Of a stretch of DNA of 64,000 nt, positions 19,080-28,118 are shown piece by piece (positions within the stretch are counted from its first letter, which is position 1; each line of letters starts with the position of its first letter). Source of the stretch: Muricauda sp. SCSIO 64092 (GTDB lineage: Bacteria > Bacteroidota > Bacteroidia > Flavobacteriales > Flavobacteriaceae); contig NZ_CP095413.1 in NCBI RefSeq assembly GCF_023016285.1, positions 3,286,001 through 3,350,000 of the forward strand, read 5' to 3'. Under the pieces are notes generated by a model that was not told where the DNA came from, ran no database searches, and saw only the letters and a list, made by a program, of their open reading frames with translations. A program made the position numbers and the translations under genes.

Positions 19080-19921
19080 TTACACGTTTTTTAGGCACTA
19101 TTGCCATTTTGTTTTTAGTAGGGTGCGGCGCAAAAAAGCGTACTGCCCGCGCGGTGAAGCAGGAACCGAGGAAAAAGGTGGTGTATACCCCCAATACAGG
19201 AATTGAATCCACTAAGTTCAAGACATCGGAATTGTATCCATTACCTGCAGACCCTGGCTTTTTTAAAAAGTTTCCAATTGCATCCACCCAGGATTACATC
19301 GGGGAATTTGCCCAAATAGCGCAATACGAAATGCGGGCTTTTGGTATCCCGGCCAGTATTACCCTGGCCCAGGGGATTTTGGAGAGTGGCTCGGGTAGGG
19401 GGGAACTTACCCAAAAGACCAATAATCATTTTGGGATAAAATGTCACAGTGGATGGCAAGGGGATTATGATTTCCATGATGATGATGCCAAAGGGGAGTG
19501 TTTTCGAAAGTACAACCATCCCATGTTTTCGTTTCGGGATCATAGTATCTTTTTGGCATCACGTTCGCGTTATCGGTTTTTGTTCAATTACCGCAGGGAC
19601 GACTATAAGAAGTGGGCCCATGGTTTAAAAAAAGCAGGGTATGCCACCGATAAGAAATACCCCCAAAAATTGATTGCCCTGATCGATCGGTACAATCTGG
19701 ACAAATTTGATGAGGCAGTTATGGATGAAGGCCTGGAAACTGTTCGCAAAACGAAGGATTATGAGGTTTTTACCCATGTAGTGCAAAAAGGGGACACCCT
19801 TTATGGCATATCAAAGAAGTATGCGGTTTCCGTGCAGGAAATCATGCAATTGAACAATCTAAAAAACACCAACATAGCCATTGGGCAAGTGCTCAATTTA
19901 AGGAAGGTAAAGTCAAAATAG
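19076..19921 (+). CDS. Glucosaminidase (GH73)-LysM lipoprotein
   Basis: 281-aa exported peptidoglycan hydrolase. Lipobox FLVGC ends at Cys17. The GH73-type N-acetylglucosaminidase domain (about 70-215) has [15 protein letters not shown] with likely catalytic E103, then [10 protein letters not shown] single LysM domain (about 232-278: [20 protein letters not shown]) binds cell wall. Overlaps the deaminase stop by 4 bp (ATGA). Confidence 0.95.
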   Translation: MITRFLGTIAILFLVGCGAKKRTARAVKQEPRKKVVYTPNTGIESTKFKTSELYPLPADPGFFKKFPIASTQDYIGEFAQIAQYEMRAFGIPASITLAQGILESGSGRGELTQKTNNHFGIKCHSGWQGDYDFHDDDAKGECFRKYNHPMFSFRDHSIFLASRSRYRFLFNYRRDDYKKWAHGLKKAGYATDKKYPQKLIALIDRYNLDKFDEAVMDEGLETVRKTKDYEVFTHVVQKGDTLYGISKKYAVSVQEIMQLNNLKNTNIAIGQVLNLRKVKSK

Positions 19922-19926
19922 GAGAG

Positions 19927-21204
19927 ATGCGATACCAGCGAAGCAGTGAATTGTTTGCAGAAGCGAAAAAATATATACCAGGCGGGGTCAATTCACCCGT
20001 ACGGGCATTTAAGGCGGTAGGTGGGGAGCCTATTTTTATCAAACAGGCCAAAGGGGCCTATTTATATGATGAAGATGGCAATCAATACATTGATTATATC
20101 TCATCTTGGGGCCCATTGTTATTTGGTCATGCCCATGGACCTGTTATCAATGCGGTAATTGAAAAAGCACAAAAAGGAACCTCCTTTGGTATTCCTACAG
20201 AAGTTGAAACCGACTTGGCCAAGCTTGCCGTGAATATGGTTCCCAATATTGATAAAATTCGTTTTGTGAATTCCGGGACCGAGGCGTGTATGAGTGCCGT
20301 ACGCCTGGCAAGGGGGTATACCGGAAAGGATAAAATCATCAAATTTGCCGGTTGCTACCATGGACATTCGGATTCATTTTTGATCCAGGCGGGCAGTGGT
20401 GCGGTAACCTTCGGAAGTCCCAACAGCCCAGGGGTCACCCAGGGTACGGCCAAGGATACCTTATTGGCCGATTATAACAATTTGGAAAGTGTGAAAGCCC
20501 TGGTGGAAGCCAATAAAGGGGAAATCGCAGGTATTATTTTGGAGCCTGTTGCCGGCAATATGGGTTGTATTGTGCCCTCCGAGGATTTTATAAAAGGGCT
20601 ACGTGAAATTTGCACTCAAGAAGAAATACTGTTGCTTTTTGATGAGGTAATGACCGGTTTTCGTTTAGCCAAGGGTGGCGCACAAGAGGCCCTGGGCATT
20701 GATGCGGATATTGTGATGTTTGGCAAGGTCATAGGTGGAGGTCTGCCGGTAGGCGCTTTTGCGGCCAGAGCTGAAATCATGGCACATTTGGCCCCTGAGG
20801 GACCGGTCTATCAAGCGGGTACCTTAAGCGGTAATCCTTTGGCCATGGGCGCAGGCTTGGCCATGTTGACCGAAATAAACCAAAACCCGGAGGTATTCGA
20901 TAACCTGATGCAAAAAACGGAATACCTCCATAAGGGAATTGCCGAAGTGTTGACCGAAAAAGGCATTGTCCATCAAATCAACCGTTTTGGAAGCATGATT
21001 TCCGTACATTTTTGTGAGCATCCGGTAGTGGATTTTGCTTCGTCCGCAAATGGCAATAACGATACCTTCAAAAAATACTTTCATGGGATGTTGGAGCAAG
21101 GGATATATCTTCCGCCTTCGGCTTTTGAAAGTTACTTTTTAAATGATGCCATCAGTTATTCGGATTTGGCAAAGACCCTGGAAGCAGTGAGAAAGGTATT
21201 TTGA
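19927..21204 (+). CDS. hemL: Glutamate-1-semialdehyde 2,1-aminomutase
   Basis: 425-aa PLP enzyme making 5-aminolevulinate in the C5 haem pathway. Motifs: [13 protein letters not shown] at the start, [24 protein letters not shown], and PLP lysine K267 in [14 protein letters not shown]. Full length. It starts 5 bp after the glucosaminidase stop with a purine-rich GGAGAG just before ATG, an unusually clear ribosome-binding-like site for this phylum. Confidence 0.97.
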   Translation: MRYQRSSELFAEAKKYIPGGVNSPVRAFKAVGGEPIFIKQAKGAYLYDEDGNQYIDYISSWGPLLFGHAHGPVINAVIEKAQKGTSFGIPTEVETDLAKLAVNMVPNIDKIRFVNSGTEACMSAVRLARGYTGKDKIIKFAGCYHGHSDSFLIQAGSGAVTFGSPNSPGVTQGTAKDTLLADYNNLESVKALVEANKGEIAGIILEPVAGNMGCIVPSEDFIKGLREICTQEEILLLFDEVMTGFRLAKGGAQEALGIDADIVMFGKVIGGGLPVGAFAARAEIMAHLAPEGPVYQAGTLSGNPLAMGAGLAMLTEINQNPEVFDNLMQKTEYLHKGIAEVLTEKGIVHQINRFGSMISVHFCEHPVVDFASSANGNNDTFKKYFHGMLEQGIYLPPSAFESYFLNDAISYSDLAKTLEAVRKVF

Positions 21205-21861
21205 TCAAATTGAAGGATTTTTGTTTTGTATCATAGCTGTTCCAATCCAACCAAACCAAAGGATTTGGGTCAGTCCGAATAGGAGCCCCAAATCCCCCAA
21301 TCCAGGGATTGCCGTTAGTATTCCAGCGCCACCAACGAGTAGTCCAAAATAATTGAGGGATCTTGGGAAAATGTGTTCCTTTAACCCATGGACGCTTATA
21401 AGAAATACCCAGAGTCCGCCTACCACTTCCACACCGCCGCCAAGACCATTTTGAATGGCACCGATGATTTCCCAGGCCATTACTGCGGTTGTTTCCTCTT
21501 CAATGAATAGACCATTGACCGTTTCCAGGCCTATATTGCTTATCATTCCACTTGAGATGACCAATGCCGACCAAATAAACCCAAGTATGGGCATGACCTT
21601 TTTGCCAATTGCCGAATTGGTAGTGAAGTTTTCATGTATGGCAATGGTCAAAGGGATGAGTACCAATCCAAAAACCACATAGATCAAAAGGTGCCAAACT
21701 TGGTACAAAGTTTTGTTTTCAAGGATAAACGCCAATTTTTCGATATCCGAACTTGTATCGTCCATGGCGGGGGACAGGACCATAAAAAGAAAGGCAATTC
21801 CGATGATGTAGAGTAAGGCTTCAATTAGGGCCGCTATTCCCCCAATTTTTTGATTTTTCAT
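21205..21861 (-). CDS. DUF4386-like integral membrane protein
   Basis: 218 aa, six or so hydrophobic segments, starting MKNQKIGGIAALIEALLYI, with IENKT-like loop and the later GLWVFLISVHGLKE and LNYFGLLVGGAGILTAIPG, consistent with DUF4386 membrane proteins. ATG 21861 is chosen over a TTG six codons upstream. Its stop abuts the hemL stop; the two together read TGATCA. Confidence 0.8.
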   Translation of the reverse strand: MKNQKIGGIAALIEALLYIIGIAFLFMVLSPAMDDTSSDIEKLAFILENKTLYQVWHLLIYVVFGLVLIPLTIAIHENFTTNSAIGKKVMPILGFIWSALVISSGMISNIGLETVNGLFIEEETTAVMAWEIIGAIQNGLGGGVEVVGGLWVFLISVHGLKEHIFPRSLNYFGLLVGGAGILTAIPGLGDLGLLFGLTQILWFGWIGTAMIQNKNPSI

Positions 21862-22052
21862 TTTTAATGTGATTTTCAACCAAGACGATTGAAACTGGAT
21901 TTTGTCACAGCCAATTTTCGTTTATGCATTGCCATGGGGCACGACCACCGCTACTACCAAGGGTAATGGACGTAAGAACTTCACTTCCCAAGCCCATCAA
22001 TTGTGAGTTTGAGCGAAGGCAGGATGTAAAGGATAATCCGTGTCCGAACCTT

Positions 22053-22778
22053 TTATTTTTTCGCTTCCAGTAGTAGTTTTTCTATTTTGGATAACCTATT
22101 GGATAGCGATTTTAGTTCTTGGTTCTCTTCTTCAAGTTTTTTTATTTTCTTTTCCTGTTGAATGGTGTAAAGGGTCAGTTCCTCTATTTTTTGAAGTAAT
22201 TTGGAGTCCATTTCCCCCAGGAAGATTCCATTTTCCCCTACTTCTTTGGCACTTGGAATATCCTTAAGGTGTCCTTTTTCCTTGATGTGCTTTTCAACTT
22301 GTTGCAGCGTAGGTAAATCATAGTCTTGCTCAAAAACAAAGTCGGACCAACCATTTGTTTCTACTTTGATTTCCCTAGCTCCGATCGATCCTTCAACGGC
22401 AAGTTTATGATTGCCCGTGTTTTCTGTTCCAATTCCTATTTTTCCATTTCCATCAATCGTCATTAAATTGCCTTTTCCTGTTTTATAATAGTGTAACTTC
22501 TCCGTAGGGTTGTTATAAATAAATCGTGCTACCATATTTCCATCACTAGCAAAAGCCATAATTCCATCATTATTTGAATTTGCATTGATAACAAATCCCT
22601 CACTCCATGAGGCATCTCCTATTACCAAGTCATTGACCCCTGTATAACCAATACTCAAAGACGTGGTTCCAATTCCCAACTTTCCTGTAGTGTAGTTGTT
22701 TCCGCTATCATTCCATTGCCCCAACACAAACTCGGATGATACTAAAAACAGTACAATCAAAATTTTTGCTTTCATCAT
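22053..22778 (-). CDS. Secreted tail-fibre-like protein with C-terminal coiled coil
   Basis: About 241 aa with signal peptide (MKAKILIVLFLVSSEFVLGQ), repeated GKLGIGT/GKIGIGTENTG blocks, and the conserved C-terminal segment YDLPTLQQVEKHIKEKGHL-KDIPSAKEV followed by a coiled coil (KIEELTLYTIQQEKKIKKLEEENQEL). This C-terminal pattern is common in Bacteroidetes exported proteins related to tail-fibre/S74-associated domains. It lacks a recognisable chaperone protease. A further ATG lies at 22796. Confidence 0.8.
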   Translation of the reverse strand: MMKAKILIVLFLVSSEFVLGQWNDSGNNYTTGKLGIGTTSLSIGYTGVNDLVIGDASWSEGFVINANSNNDGIMAFASDGNMVARFIYNNPTEKLHYYKTGKGNLMTIDGNGKIGIGTENTGNHKLAVEGSIGAREIKVETNGWSDFVFEQDYDLPTLQQVEKHIKEKGHLKDIPSAKEVGENGIFLGEMDSKLLQKIEELTLYTIQQEKKIKKLEEENQELKSLSNRLSKIEKLLLEAKK

Positions 22779-23019
22779 AATCTTTCTAAAATTCATTTAT
22801 GTTTCAAGGTCCCTAAATGTGGTCGCTATATGGATTTAAGCTGTTTGGTACTGTGGGTTTAGAAACCACTATATGTTTGAGCAAATAAATAGCTACAATA
22901 GTTAAAGTTTTTTCTTATAAATGCACACTAAAATAGCTGAACTTAGAACTCCATTTTATGACATTTGACAGGCTTTCCCGTTTGTGGCGCATTGCTATTT
23001 TACTTAATTTCCGCCTGTT

Positions 23020-23877
23020 GTGATACGTGATACCATTAACATCAACGATTTTATCATTCTGGTGGAGGAAGCCCATACCCAAGAAGTGCTGGTCGATTCC
23101 TGTCGTTTTGAGGAACCTTTGATTGCTGTGGCCCTGTATGGTTCCGGGAATGTGCATCTTTCCATGAACCATGGAGATACCCAGAATACCTATGACAACA
23201 CAAAAGGTCTGGCCCTCTCCTTTTATGCGGACGATACCGTGGATTCCGTGCATACCATCTCCCCGGAAAAACCATTGCAATGTCTGGTCATTGCCACGGC
23301 CCCAAGAAACTTGAAAAACCTACCCAATGGGGAAGGGGAGCTGTTTACGGAACTGTTGGAACAACTGGTCAATCCGGCTGCATCCTATGTGGAAGGTCTC
23401 CGCTTTTTCATGACCCCGGAGATGCAACATATTGTGGACAATATTTTTTCCAATGACTATCAGGGAAAAGCAAAGATGATGTTCTTCCGTAGCCAGATTA
23501 CAGCATTGTTGTCCCACTTTTTTTGGCAACTGTCGCAAATGAAAACCCAAGGCATCAATACTTCCGAACGGGAAAAGCTATTGGTGGCCCAGGAAATCCT
23601 TTCCAATAATCTGGACAGTCCTCCTTCGCTTACGGAGCTTTCCAAGCAAATAGGGTTGAACACCTTTGCCCTGAAAAAGGAATTCAAGGAGCTTTTTGGG
23701 GTTCCCGTTTTTAAATACCTGCAAAATGAGCGTATGACCAAGGCCCATGAACTTATCCGAAACAAAGAGGCTACGGTACAGGAAGCGGCTTGGCATGTGG
23801 GCTATGATAGCCTGAGTTCCTTTTCCAATGCATTTACCAAAAAATTCGGCTTTCGGCCAAGTGAGTTACGAAGCTGA
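23020..23877 (+). CDS. AraC family transcriptional regulator
   Basis: 285 aa. N-terminal ~170 residues are a divergent sensor half. The C-terminal AraC domain (about 185-284) has two helix-turn-helix units: PPSLTELSKQIGLNTFALKK and VQEAAWHVGYDSLSSFSNAF followed by the family signature KKFGFRPSELR. PchR-like overall. Start is GTG 23020; no ATG is well placed. Its last 12 bp overlap the convergent cyclase remnant. Confidence 0.9.
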   Translation: MIRDTININDFIILVEEAHTQEVLVDSCRFEEPLIAVALYGSGNVHLSMNHGDTQNTYDNTKGLALSFYADDTVDSVHTISPEKPLQCLVIATAPRNLKNLPNGEGELFTELLEQLVNPAASYVEGLRFFMTPEMQHIVDNIFSNDYQGKAKMMFFRSQITALLSHFFWQLSQMKTQGINTSEREKLLVAQEILSNNLDSPPSLTELSKQIGLNTFALKKEFKELFGVPVFKYLQNERMTKAHELIRNKEATVQEAAWHVGYDSLSSFSNAFTKKFGFRPSELRS

Positions 23878-24273
23878 TTCCAATTGGGTTTTTGGGGATA
23901 CCGAACAGATAGCAACAGTTTGCCGTTTGCCCTTAAGGGGGATACTGCCCATATGGGCATAGCTGTAGGTGTTGGAATTCAATTGGGTTTTCAATTCCTT
24001 CGAAATCAATAATTCCCGCTCAAAAGCATTGCTTTTTCCCTGGATACGTGCTGCGGTATTGATTACGTCCCTGTGATAGGTGATTTCTTTTTTGTATTTA
24101 CCCACCTCGGTCACCGTAACGATTCCGGCATGCACTCCTGCCTTAAAAAAGGGCTGACAGCCATATTTCTTCTCGTAGCGTGGGCCCTTCTTTTGAAGTA
24201 AGTTTTTAAACCATAAAAGGCCCTGATACGTTTTTTGCAGTGCGTTCAAAGTTATCCTTTTCGAACAAATCAT
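23866..24273 (-). pseudogene. Truncated class III adenylate/guanylate cyclase
   Basis: 135-aa open frame carrying only the C-terminal part of a nucleotidyl cyclase: FKAGVHAGIVTVTEVGKYKK, EITYHRDVINTAARIQGKSN, LLISKELK. The membrane region and the N-terminal part of the catalytic domain, including the metal-binding aspartates, are missing. Upstream DNA on the same strand has no continuation in frame; a short open stretch in another frame before it could be older debris. The copy of DVINTAARIQG shows the fragment was once a standard flavobacterial cyclase. Non-functional most likely. Confidence 0.75.
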
Positions 24274-24343
24274 TCTCCTTTTTGGACAAATGCCCCCATT
24301 TAAGCTGCTCTAGTTTTGTCCCGTAATCCTAAAACAAACGGTG

Positions 24344-24742
24344 ATGAAAACTTTTAGAGCATTGACAATTGCAGGCCTGGTTTGGTTCTTAGGCGTTCTG
24401 GCCTATTCCCTTTCCTTTTATCTGCCGATACTGGAAAATGTGGAACAACAGGCCAATTTGACACTCTTTTTTGCCGTAGTACCCTTGGTCTGGTTTGGAG
24501 CTTGGCTGTACTACAGAAAAGGGGTCCAAACCCATGGATTGGTAATGGGACTGGTCTTTTTTGCCATGGCCGCCCTTTTGGACGCCCTGATCACGGTGCC
24601 CGTACTCATTATTCCCAATGGGGGCAGTTACTATGATTTCTTTACGGATCCGGGGTTCTGGGTCATTGGAGCGGAATTCATTGGCACCACCTTAGTGTAC
24701 TGGAATTTCATGGTTAGGCAAAGAACAAAAGAGTTGATATAA
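24344..24742 (+). CDS. DUF5367-like membrane protein
   Basis: 132 aa with four predicted membrane helices (about 5-27, 38-58, 65-88, 103-124), matching the small DUF5367 family by length and layout. ATG 24344 chosen over the adjacent GTG. Function unknown. Confidence 0.75.
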   Translation: MKTFRALTIAGLVWFLGVLAYSLSFYLPILENVEQQANLTLFFAVVPLVWFGAWLYYRKGVQTHGLVMGLVFFAMAALLDALITVPVLIIPNGGSYYDFFTDPGFWVIGAEFIGTTLVYWNFMVRQRTKELI

Positions 24743-24754
24743 TCGATTGGAATT

Positions 24755-24925
24755 ATGGAACATGGAAATGACAACAAGCCATCTAACCCTTTTTACGGAA
24801 ATACTATTAATTGGGGGTACAGCCGGACTGTGTTTTACATAGGGAAACGCCGTAACCCCTGGTATTGGACAATTGGACAATCTGGGTTATCTGTAGGCCT
24901 TTCGGAAAATGAACCGGAGCGTTGA
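24755..24925 (+). CDS. Candidate small ORF, 56 aa
   Basis: Open frame starting MEHGNDNKPSNPFYG and ending SENEPER, rich in Trp, Tyr, Asn and Gly. It begins 12 bp after the DUF5367 stop in the same direction. No family recognised; may be chance. Confidence 0.25.
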   Translation: MEHGNDNKPSNPFYGNTINWGYSRTVFYIGKRRNPWYWTIGQSGLSVGLSENEPER

Positions 24926-25078
24926 AAATCCCTTGTTCCTTATCGTTTTCTTCGTATATTTTTTAATGGGGATAGCAGCAATTTATACTTGTATCCTTGC
25001 CCGAATTTGTGACTGAAACCGTCAAAACGAAAATTTGGAATACGTCCCTGGAGGCATAAGGTGGGGTTTGGGCAATGC

Positions 25079-25106
25079 AAAGGGCATCGATAGCGATGCC
25101 CTTTTT
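25079..25106. terminator. Hairpin terminator
   Basis: AGGGCATCG and CGATGCCCT arms around ATAG, followed by TTTT on the plus strand. It would end plus-strand transcripts through DUF5367 and, less strongly, the minus-strand small ORF. Confidence 0.65.
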
Positions 25107-25125
25107 GTCTGCTTGTTCGTTGTCC

Positions 25126-25266
25126 TTACCTTTTGTAAAGGTAATCCAAATCCTTATTGGAAAAATTGTCCAATTTCAGGGTGTTTTCGTGATTTCTTTG
25201 GTTGTTGGAGTTGATGGTGTACCACCCAAAGAATAGGGGCATTTTGTAGTTTGTTCGTGTTTTCAT
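25126..25266 (-). CDS. Candidate small ORF, 46 aa
   Basis: ATG at 25266, TAA at 25126. Starts MKTRTNYKMPLFFGWYTI and ends DLDYLYKR; no signal peptide or membrane helix. It lies between the MddA-like gene and the hairpin on the same strand, so it could be the tail of that transcript. Not recognised. Confidence 0.35.
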   Translation of the reverse strand: MKTRTNYKMPLFFGWYTINSNNQRNHENTLKLDNFSNKDLDYLYKR

Positions 25267-25310
25267 GATTACGTTGTTTTTTACTGTTTTTTGATGATGA
25301 TTTCTTGTAG

Positions 25311-26087
25311 TTATTTTAATTCCTTTGTCAATACTGGGCCTTGTTTAGCTCCTTTTCGCCATTTGGTAAAAGGGATGAGCATAGGTTTTTTGGCTTGATA
25401 TGCCTTATAGGTTTCCCCAAACTCGTTCACCAAATCTTTTTCTTCAAATAAGGTTCCAATGATGACGTATGCCGTAATGGCAATGGCAAAAACCAAATGG
25501 GTAACGGTCATGGTCGGAGTGGCCCACATGCCCAAGAGCATACCAAAATAGAGCGGATGCCGTACATGTTTGTAGAATAGGGTTACCCTGAACTGTAATT
25601 GGGTATAGGGCTTGCCCATTAACTCCAAAAACGTTTGCCGCAACCCGAACAAATCAAAATGGTTGATCAAAAAAGAACTGATGAACAGTATTGCCCATCC
25701 AGTAAAGAACAGTGCATAGAGTACATAAAACAAAATGCTATTGGGTGCCACTTGCCATAGTTGACCGCCAATGGGTTGCCAGTTGTACACCATGTTAAAC
25801 AGCAGTAGTCCGGAAACCAAAACAAAAGTGCTTCGCTCAATCGGTTTTGGGAAATAACGGGCGAAGAGTTCCTTAAACCATTTTCTCGCCATAACACTGT
25901 GCTGTACCCCAAATAGGGAAATCAAAAGTACGTTGTTCGCCAATGCCCATAAAAAGGACATTTGGGGTTCTTGGTCGATTCCGATTGCCGGAATCAGGTT
26001 GCCGACAGAAGCAATCCAAAAAAGGATGGATGCAAATGCAATAAGGTAGGCAACCATGGAATAGGTAAACATTAAAATTTTCTTCAT
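25311..26087 (-). CDS. mddA: Methanethiol S-methyltransferase-like membrane protein (MddA)
   Basis: 258-aa integral membrane methyltransferase of the NnrU/isoprenylcysteine methyltransferase superfamily. The pattern FGVQHSVMARKWFKE, PKPIERSTFVL, INHFDLFGLRQ, YKHVRHPLYFGMLLGMWATP and LFEEKDLVNEFGETYKAYQ matches MddA, which makes dimethyl sulfide from methanethiol and SAM. ATG 26087 gives a normal N-terminus. Substrate is by resemblance only. Upstream DNA holds phased TTACA repeats. Confidence 0.8.
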   Translation of the reverse strand: MKKILMFTYSMVAYLIAFASILFWIASVGNLIPAIGIDQEPQMSFLWALANNVLLISLFGVQHSVMARKWFKELFARYFPKPIERSTFVLVSGLLLFNMVYNWQPIGGQLWQVAPNSILFYVLYALFFTGWAILFISSFLINHFDLFGLRQTFLELMGKPYTQLQFRVTLFYKHVRHPLYFGMLLGMWATPTMTVTHLVFAIAITAYVIIGTLFEEKDLVNEFGETYKAYQAKKPMLIPFTKWRKGAKQGPVLTKELK

Positions 26088-26152
26088 GATCTTTAGATTA
26101 TAATTCGGGGCAAACCTAGACATGAAGAAGCCCGTCCTAAGAATAGTATAGG

Positions 26153-26202
26153 ATTACAAATGGGTTACATGGATGCAAAAACAGGGTTACAAATGGGTTA
26201 CA
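26153..26202. promoter_or_regulatory. Phased TTACA direct repeats before mddA
   Basis: TTACA begins at 26154, 26165, 26187 and 26198: two identical pairs TTACAAATGGGTTACA with 11-bp internal spacing, the pairs 33 bp apart. All four are on the same helical face. The layout suggests a direct-repeat regulator site upstream of the methyltransferase gene. Confidence 0.55.
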
Positions 26203-26255
26203 AAATGTATTTTTTGTTTTTTAAAAATCTGATTTTAAATAACTTATAAAAAACC

Positions 26256-28022
26256 TTAAAAAGCGTGTAAAAATGCGGACAAATCGTCTTCCGGAGAGAG
26301 GTTGAGCTTCTTTCTAAGCCGATTTCGACTCATTTTTACTGAAGAGGGATTGATGTTCTGTAGTGTGGCAATCTGTTTGGTATTCAAATCCAGTTTAATG
26401 AATGAGCAAAGACGTACGTCCGTTTTGGTCAGTCCTTCAAACTGCTTATTAAGGCGTGCATAAAAGGAACTGCTCGGTTCGTCCACTTTTTTATAAAAGT
26501 CATCACTGTCTTTGTCCACCCAAATTTTATTTTTGATTTCCTCCTCCAAAAGCTCCAATTCCTTTTGGCGTTTTCGTCCTGTAGCGGCCTTTAGCGATTG
26601 CAATCGCTCAGCCAGGGATTCGGCCCACTCTTGGTTATTGGAAATATTGACGGCCATAGTGGTCAGGTCTTTTTTCTTGAACTCAATTTCAGAATTCAAT
26701 AATTGGTTTTCCACCTTTTTCAATTTCAGGCTCTGCCGGTATTTATAGTACAAGAAGGTCAAGAATCCAATAACACCCAAACTCACAATAAGGAGAATAT
26801 AGAACTTGGTGTTCTGTTTGTTCAGTTGGCGCTCATAGGCCACTTGCTGGGCCGTTTGTTTTTTGTGAAATGTGATACTATCCGCCAATTGTTTTTTTTC
26901 AAACGCATAATTCATTTCGGCACGGGTAACTTCCTGCCTGCGTTCTTCGTTGAGCAGGGTATCCCTTAGTTGGGAAAAATGTTCGCGGTATTCCAATGAT
27001 GCTTTATAGTCGCCAAGCCCTTTATATGCCTGACTCAAACAAAGACATGCCGCCTTCAGGAGATTCCGGTTCCCCGATACCATTGACATTTTCTGCCCCC
27101 TAAGGCAATCATCCCTGGCATTGGTCAAGCGGTTCATTTGTAAATAGGTGTGGCCGCGAGATACCAAAGAGGAGGCCAGACCATCCAAATCATTGATCTT
27201 TGATTTTAGTCCAACACTTTTGTCATGCAATTCCAGTGCTTTGGTAAAGTCATTGATTTTGGCATATTGCGCTCCTAGATTGGAATAGCCCCTAGCTTCG
27301 GAAATAGGGTCGTTGAGTTCAATCGCCAGGCGAACACTTTCATTGAAACTGGTAATGGCCAGATTGTGATCGTTCAATTGCGAATGGGCCAAACCAATAT
27401 TGTTATGGACCAGGGGCAAGCTGTTTTTGAGGCCCATTTTCTCTTTAATGGCCAGGCTTTTTTGGTAGTATTCCAATGAAGTTTGATAATTTTCCAGATC
27501 GTTGTGAATATTGCCTAAATTGTTCAGCGCCCGGGAAATAGTGGGCTCTTCATTTAATTTTTCCGCAAGTTTCAGGGATCTTAAAATATAGTCCTGGGCC
27601 TGGGGATAATTCCCCATTTCGTAATTTACGGTACCAATGTTACCTAAAATGATGGCAATACCCCTTTGGTCCTTTAGTTCCTGGACCAACTCGTAATTTT
27701 TTAAAAAATACTCATGGGCCTCTGCAAATTGTCCCTGTTGTGCGTAGGTAATACCGATCCATTTAATGGCGTCGGCCTCCCAGGTTTTGTTTCCTGTGGT
27801 CAATGTAAAGTCCAACAGTCTTTTCCCAATAACCCGGGAACTATCCGCTCCGTACCGCATTTTAAAGCGTGCTAGGGCCAAGCCGGCATCGAAACGGACC
27901 GAGTCCGGCTCATTGGTATTTTCAAAGCGAAGTAGTAAGCTATCCTGTACATTGGTTTGGGACCACAGACCATTAACAGCCCCTAGTACCAGGAAAAAAA
28001 ATATATACGGAAGCCCTTTCAA
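26256..28022 (-). CDS. TPR protein with C-terminal LuxR-type HTH
   Basis: 588-aa membrane-anchored regulator: signal peptide (about 1-21), tetratricopeptide repeats (about 60-370, such as AISRALNNLGNIHNDLENYQ), one transmembrane helix (FYILLIVSLGVIGFLTFLYY), a coiled coil, then a DNA-binding region where LTKTDVRLCSFIKLDLNTKQ and IATLQNINPSSVKMSRNRLRKK give a LuxR/GerE-like helix-turn-helix. This architecture is frequent in Flavobacteriia. Start codon is TTG; no ATG is available in frame. Target genes unknown; it reads toward mddA. Confidence 0.88.
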   Translation of the reverse strand: MKGLPYIFFFLVLGAVNGLWSQTNVQDSLLLRFENTNEPDSVRFDAGLALARFKMRYGADSSRVIGKRLLDFTLTTGNKTWEADAIKWIGITYAQQGQFAEAHEYFLKNYELVQELKDQRGIAIILGNIGTVNYEMGNYPQAQDYILRSLKLAEKLNEEPTISRALNNLGNIHNDLENYQTSLEYYQKSLAIKEKMGLKNSLPLVHNNIGLAHSQLNDHNLAITSFNESVRLAIELNDPISEARGYSNLGAQYAKINDFTKALELHDKSVGLKSKINDLDGLASSLVSRGHTYLQMNRLTNARDDCLRGQKMSMVSGNRNLLKAACLCLSQAYKGLGDYKASLEYREHFSQLRDTLLNEERRQEVTRAEMNYAFEKKQLADSITFHKKQTAQQVAYERQLNKQNTKFYILLIVSLGVIGFLTFLYYKYRQSLKLKKVENQLLNSEIEFKKKDLTTMAVNISNNQEWAESLAERLQSLKAATGRKRQKELELLEEEIKNKIWVDKDSDDFYKKVDEPSSSFYARLNKQFEGLTKTDVRLCSFIKLDLNTKQIATLQNINPSSVKMSRNRLRKKLNLSPEDDLSAFLHAF

Positions 28023-28118
28023 TTTTGGTAGGTTTACTTTTTAAAAGTAAGAAATCTTAAGTTCTTGGTAATGAAGGGAGTTTTAAGGAAAAAAGAGGCT
28101 TGATTGAGGACTTTCGTG

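Larger units (their letters stand above)
24743..25310. other. 568-bp region with two candidate small ORFs and a hairpin
   Basis: No gene of ordinary size. It contains a plus-strand frame of 56 codons (24755-24925), a symmetrical hairpin (25079-25106) and a minus-strand frame of 46 codons (25126-25266), each listed separately. Confidence 0.7.
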
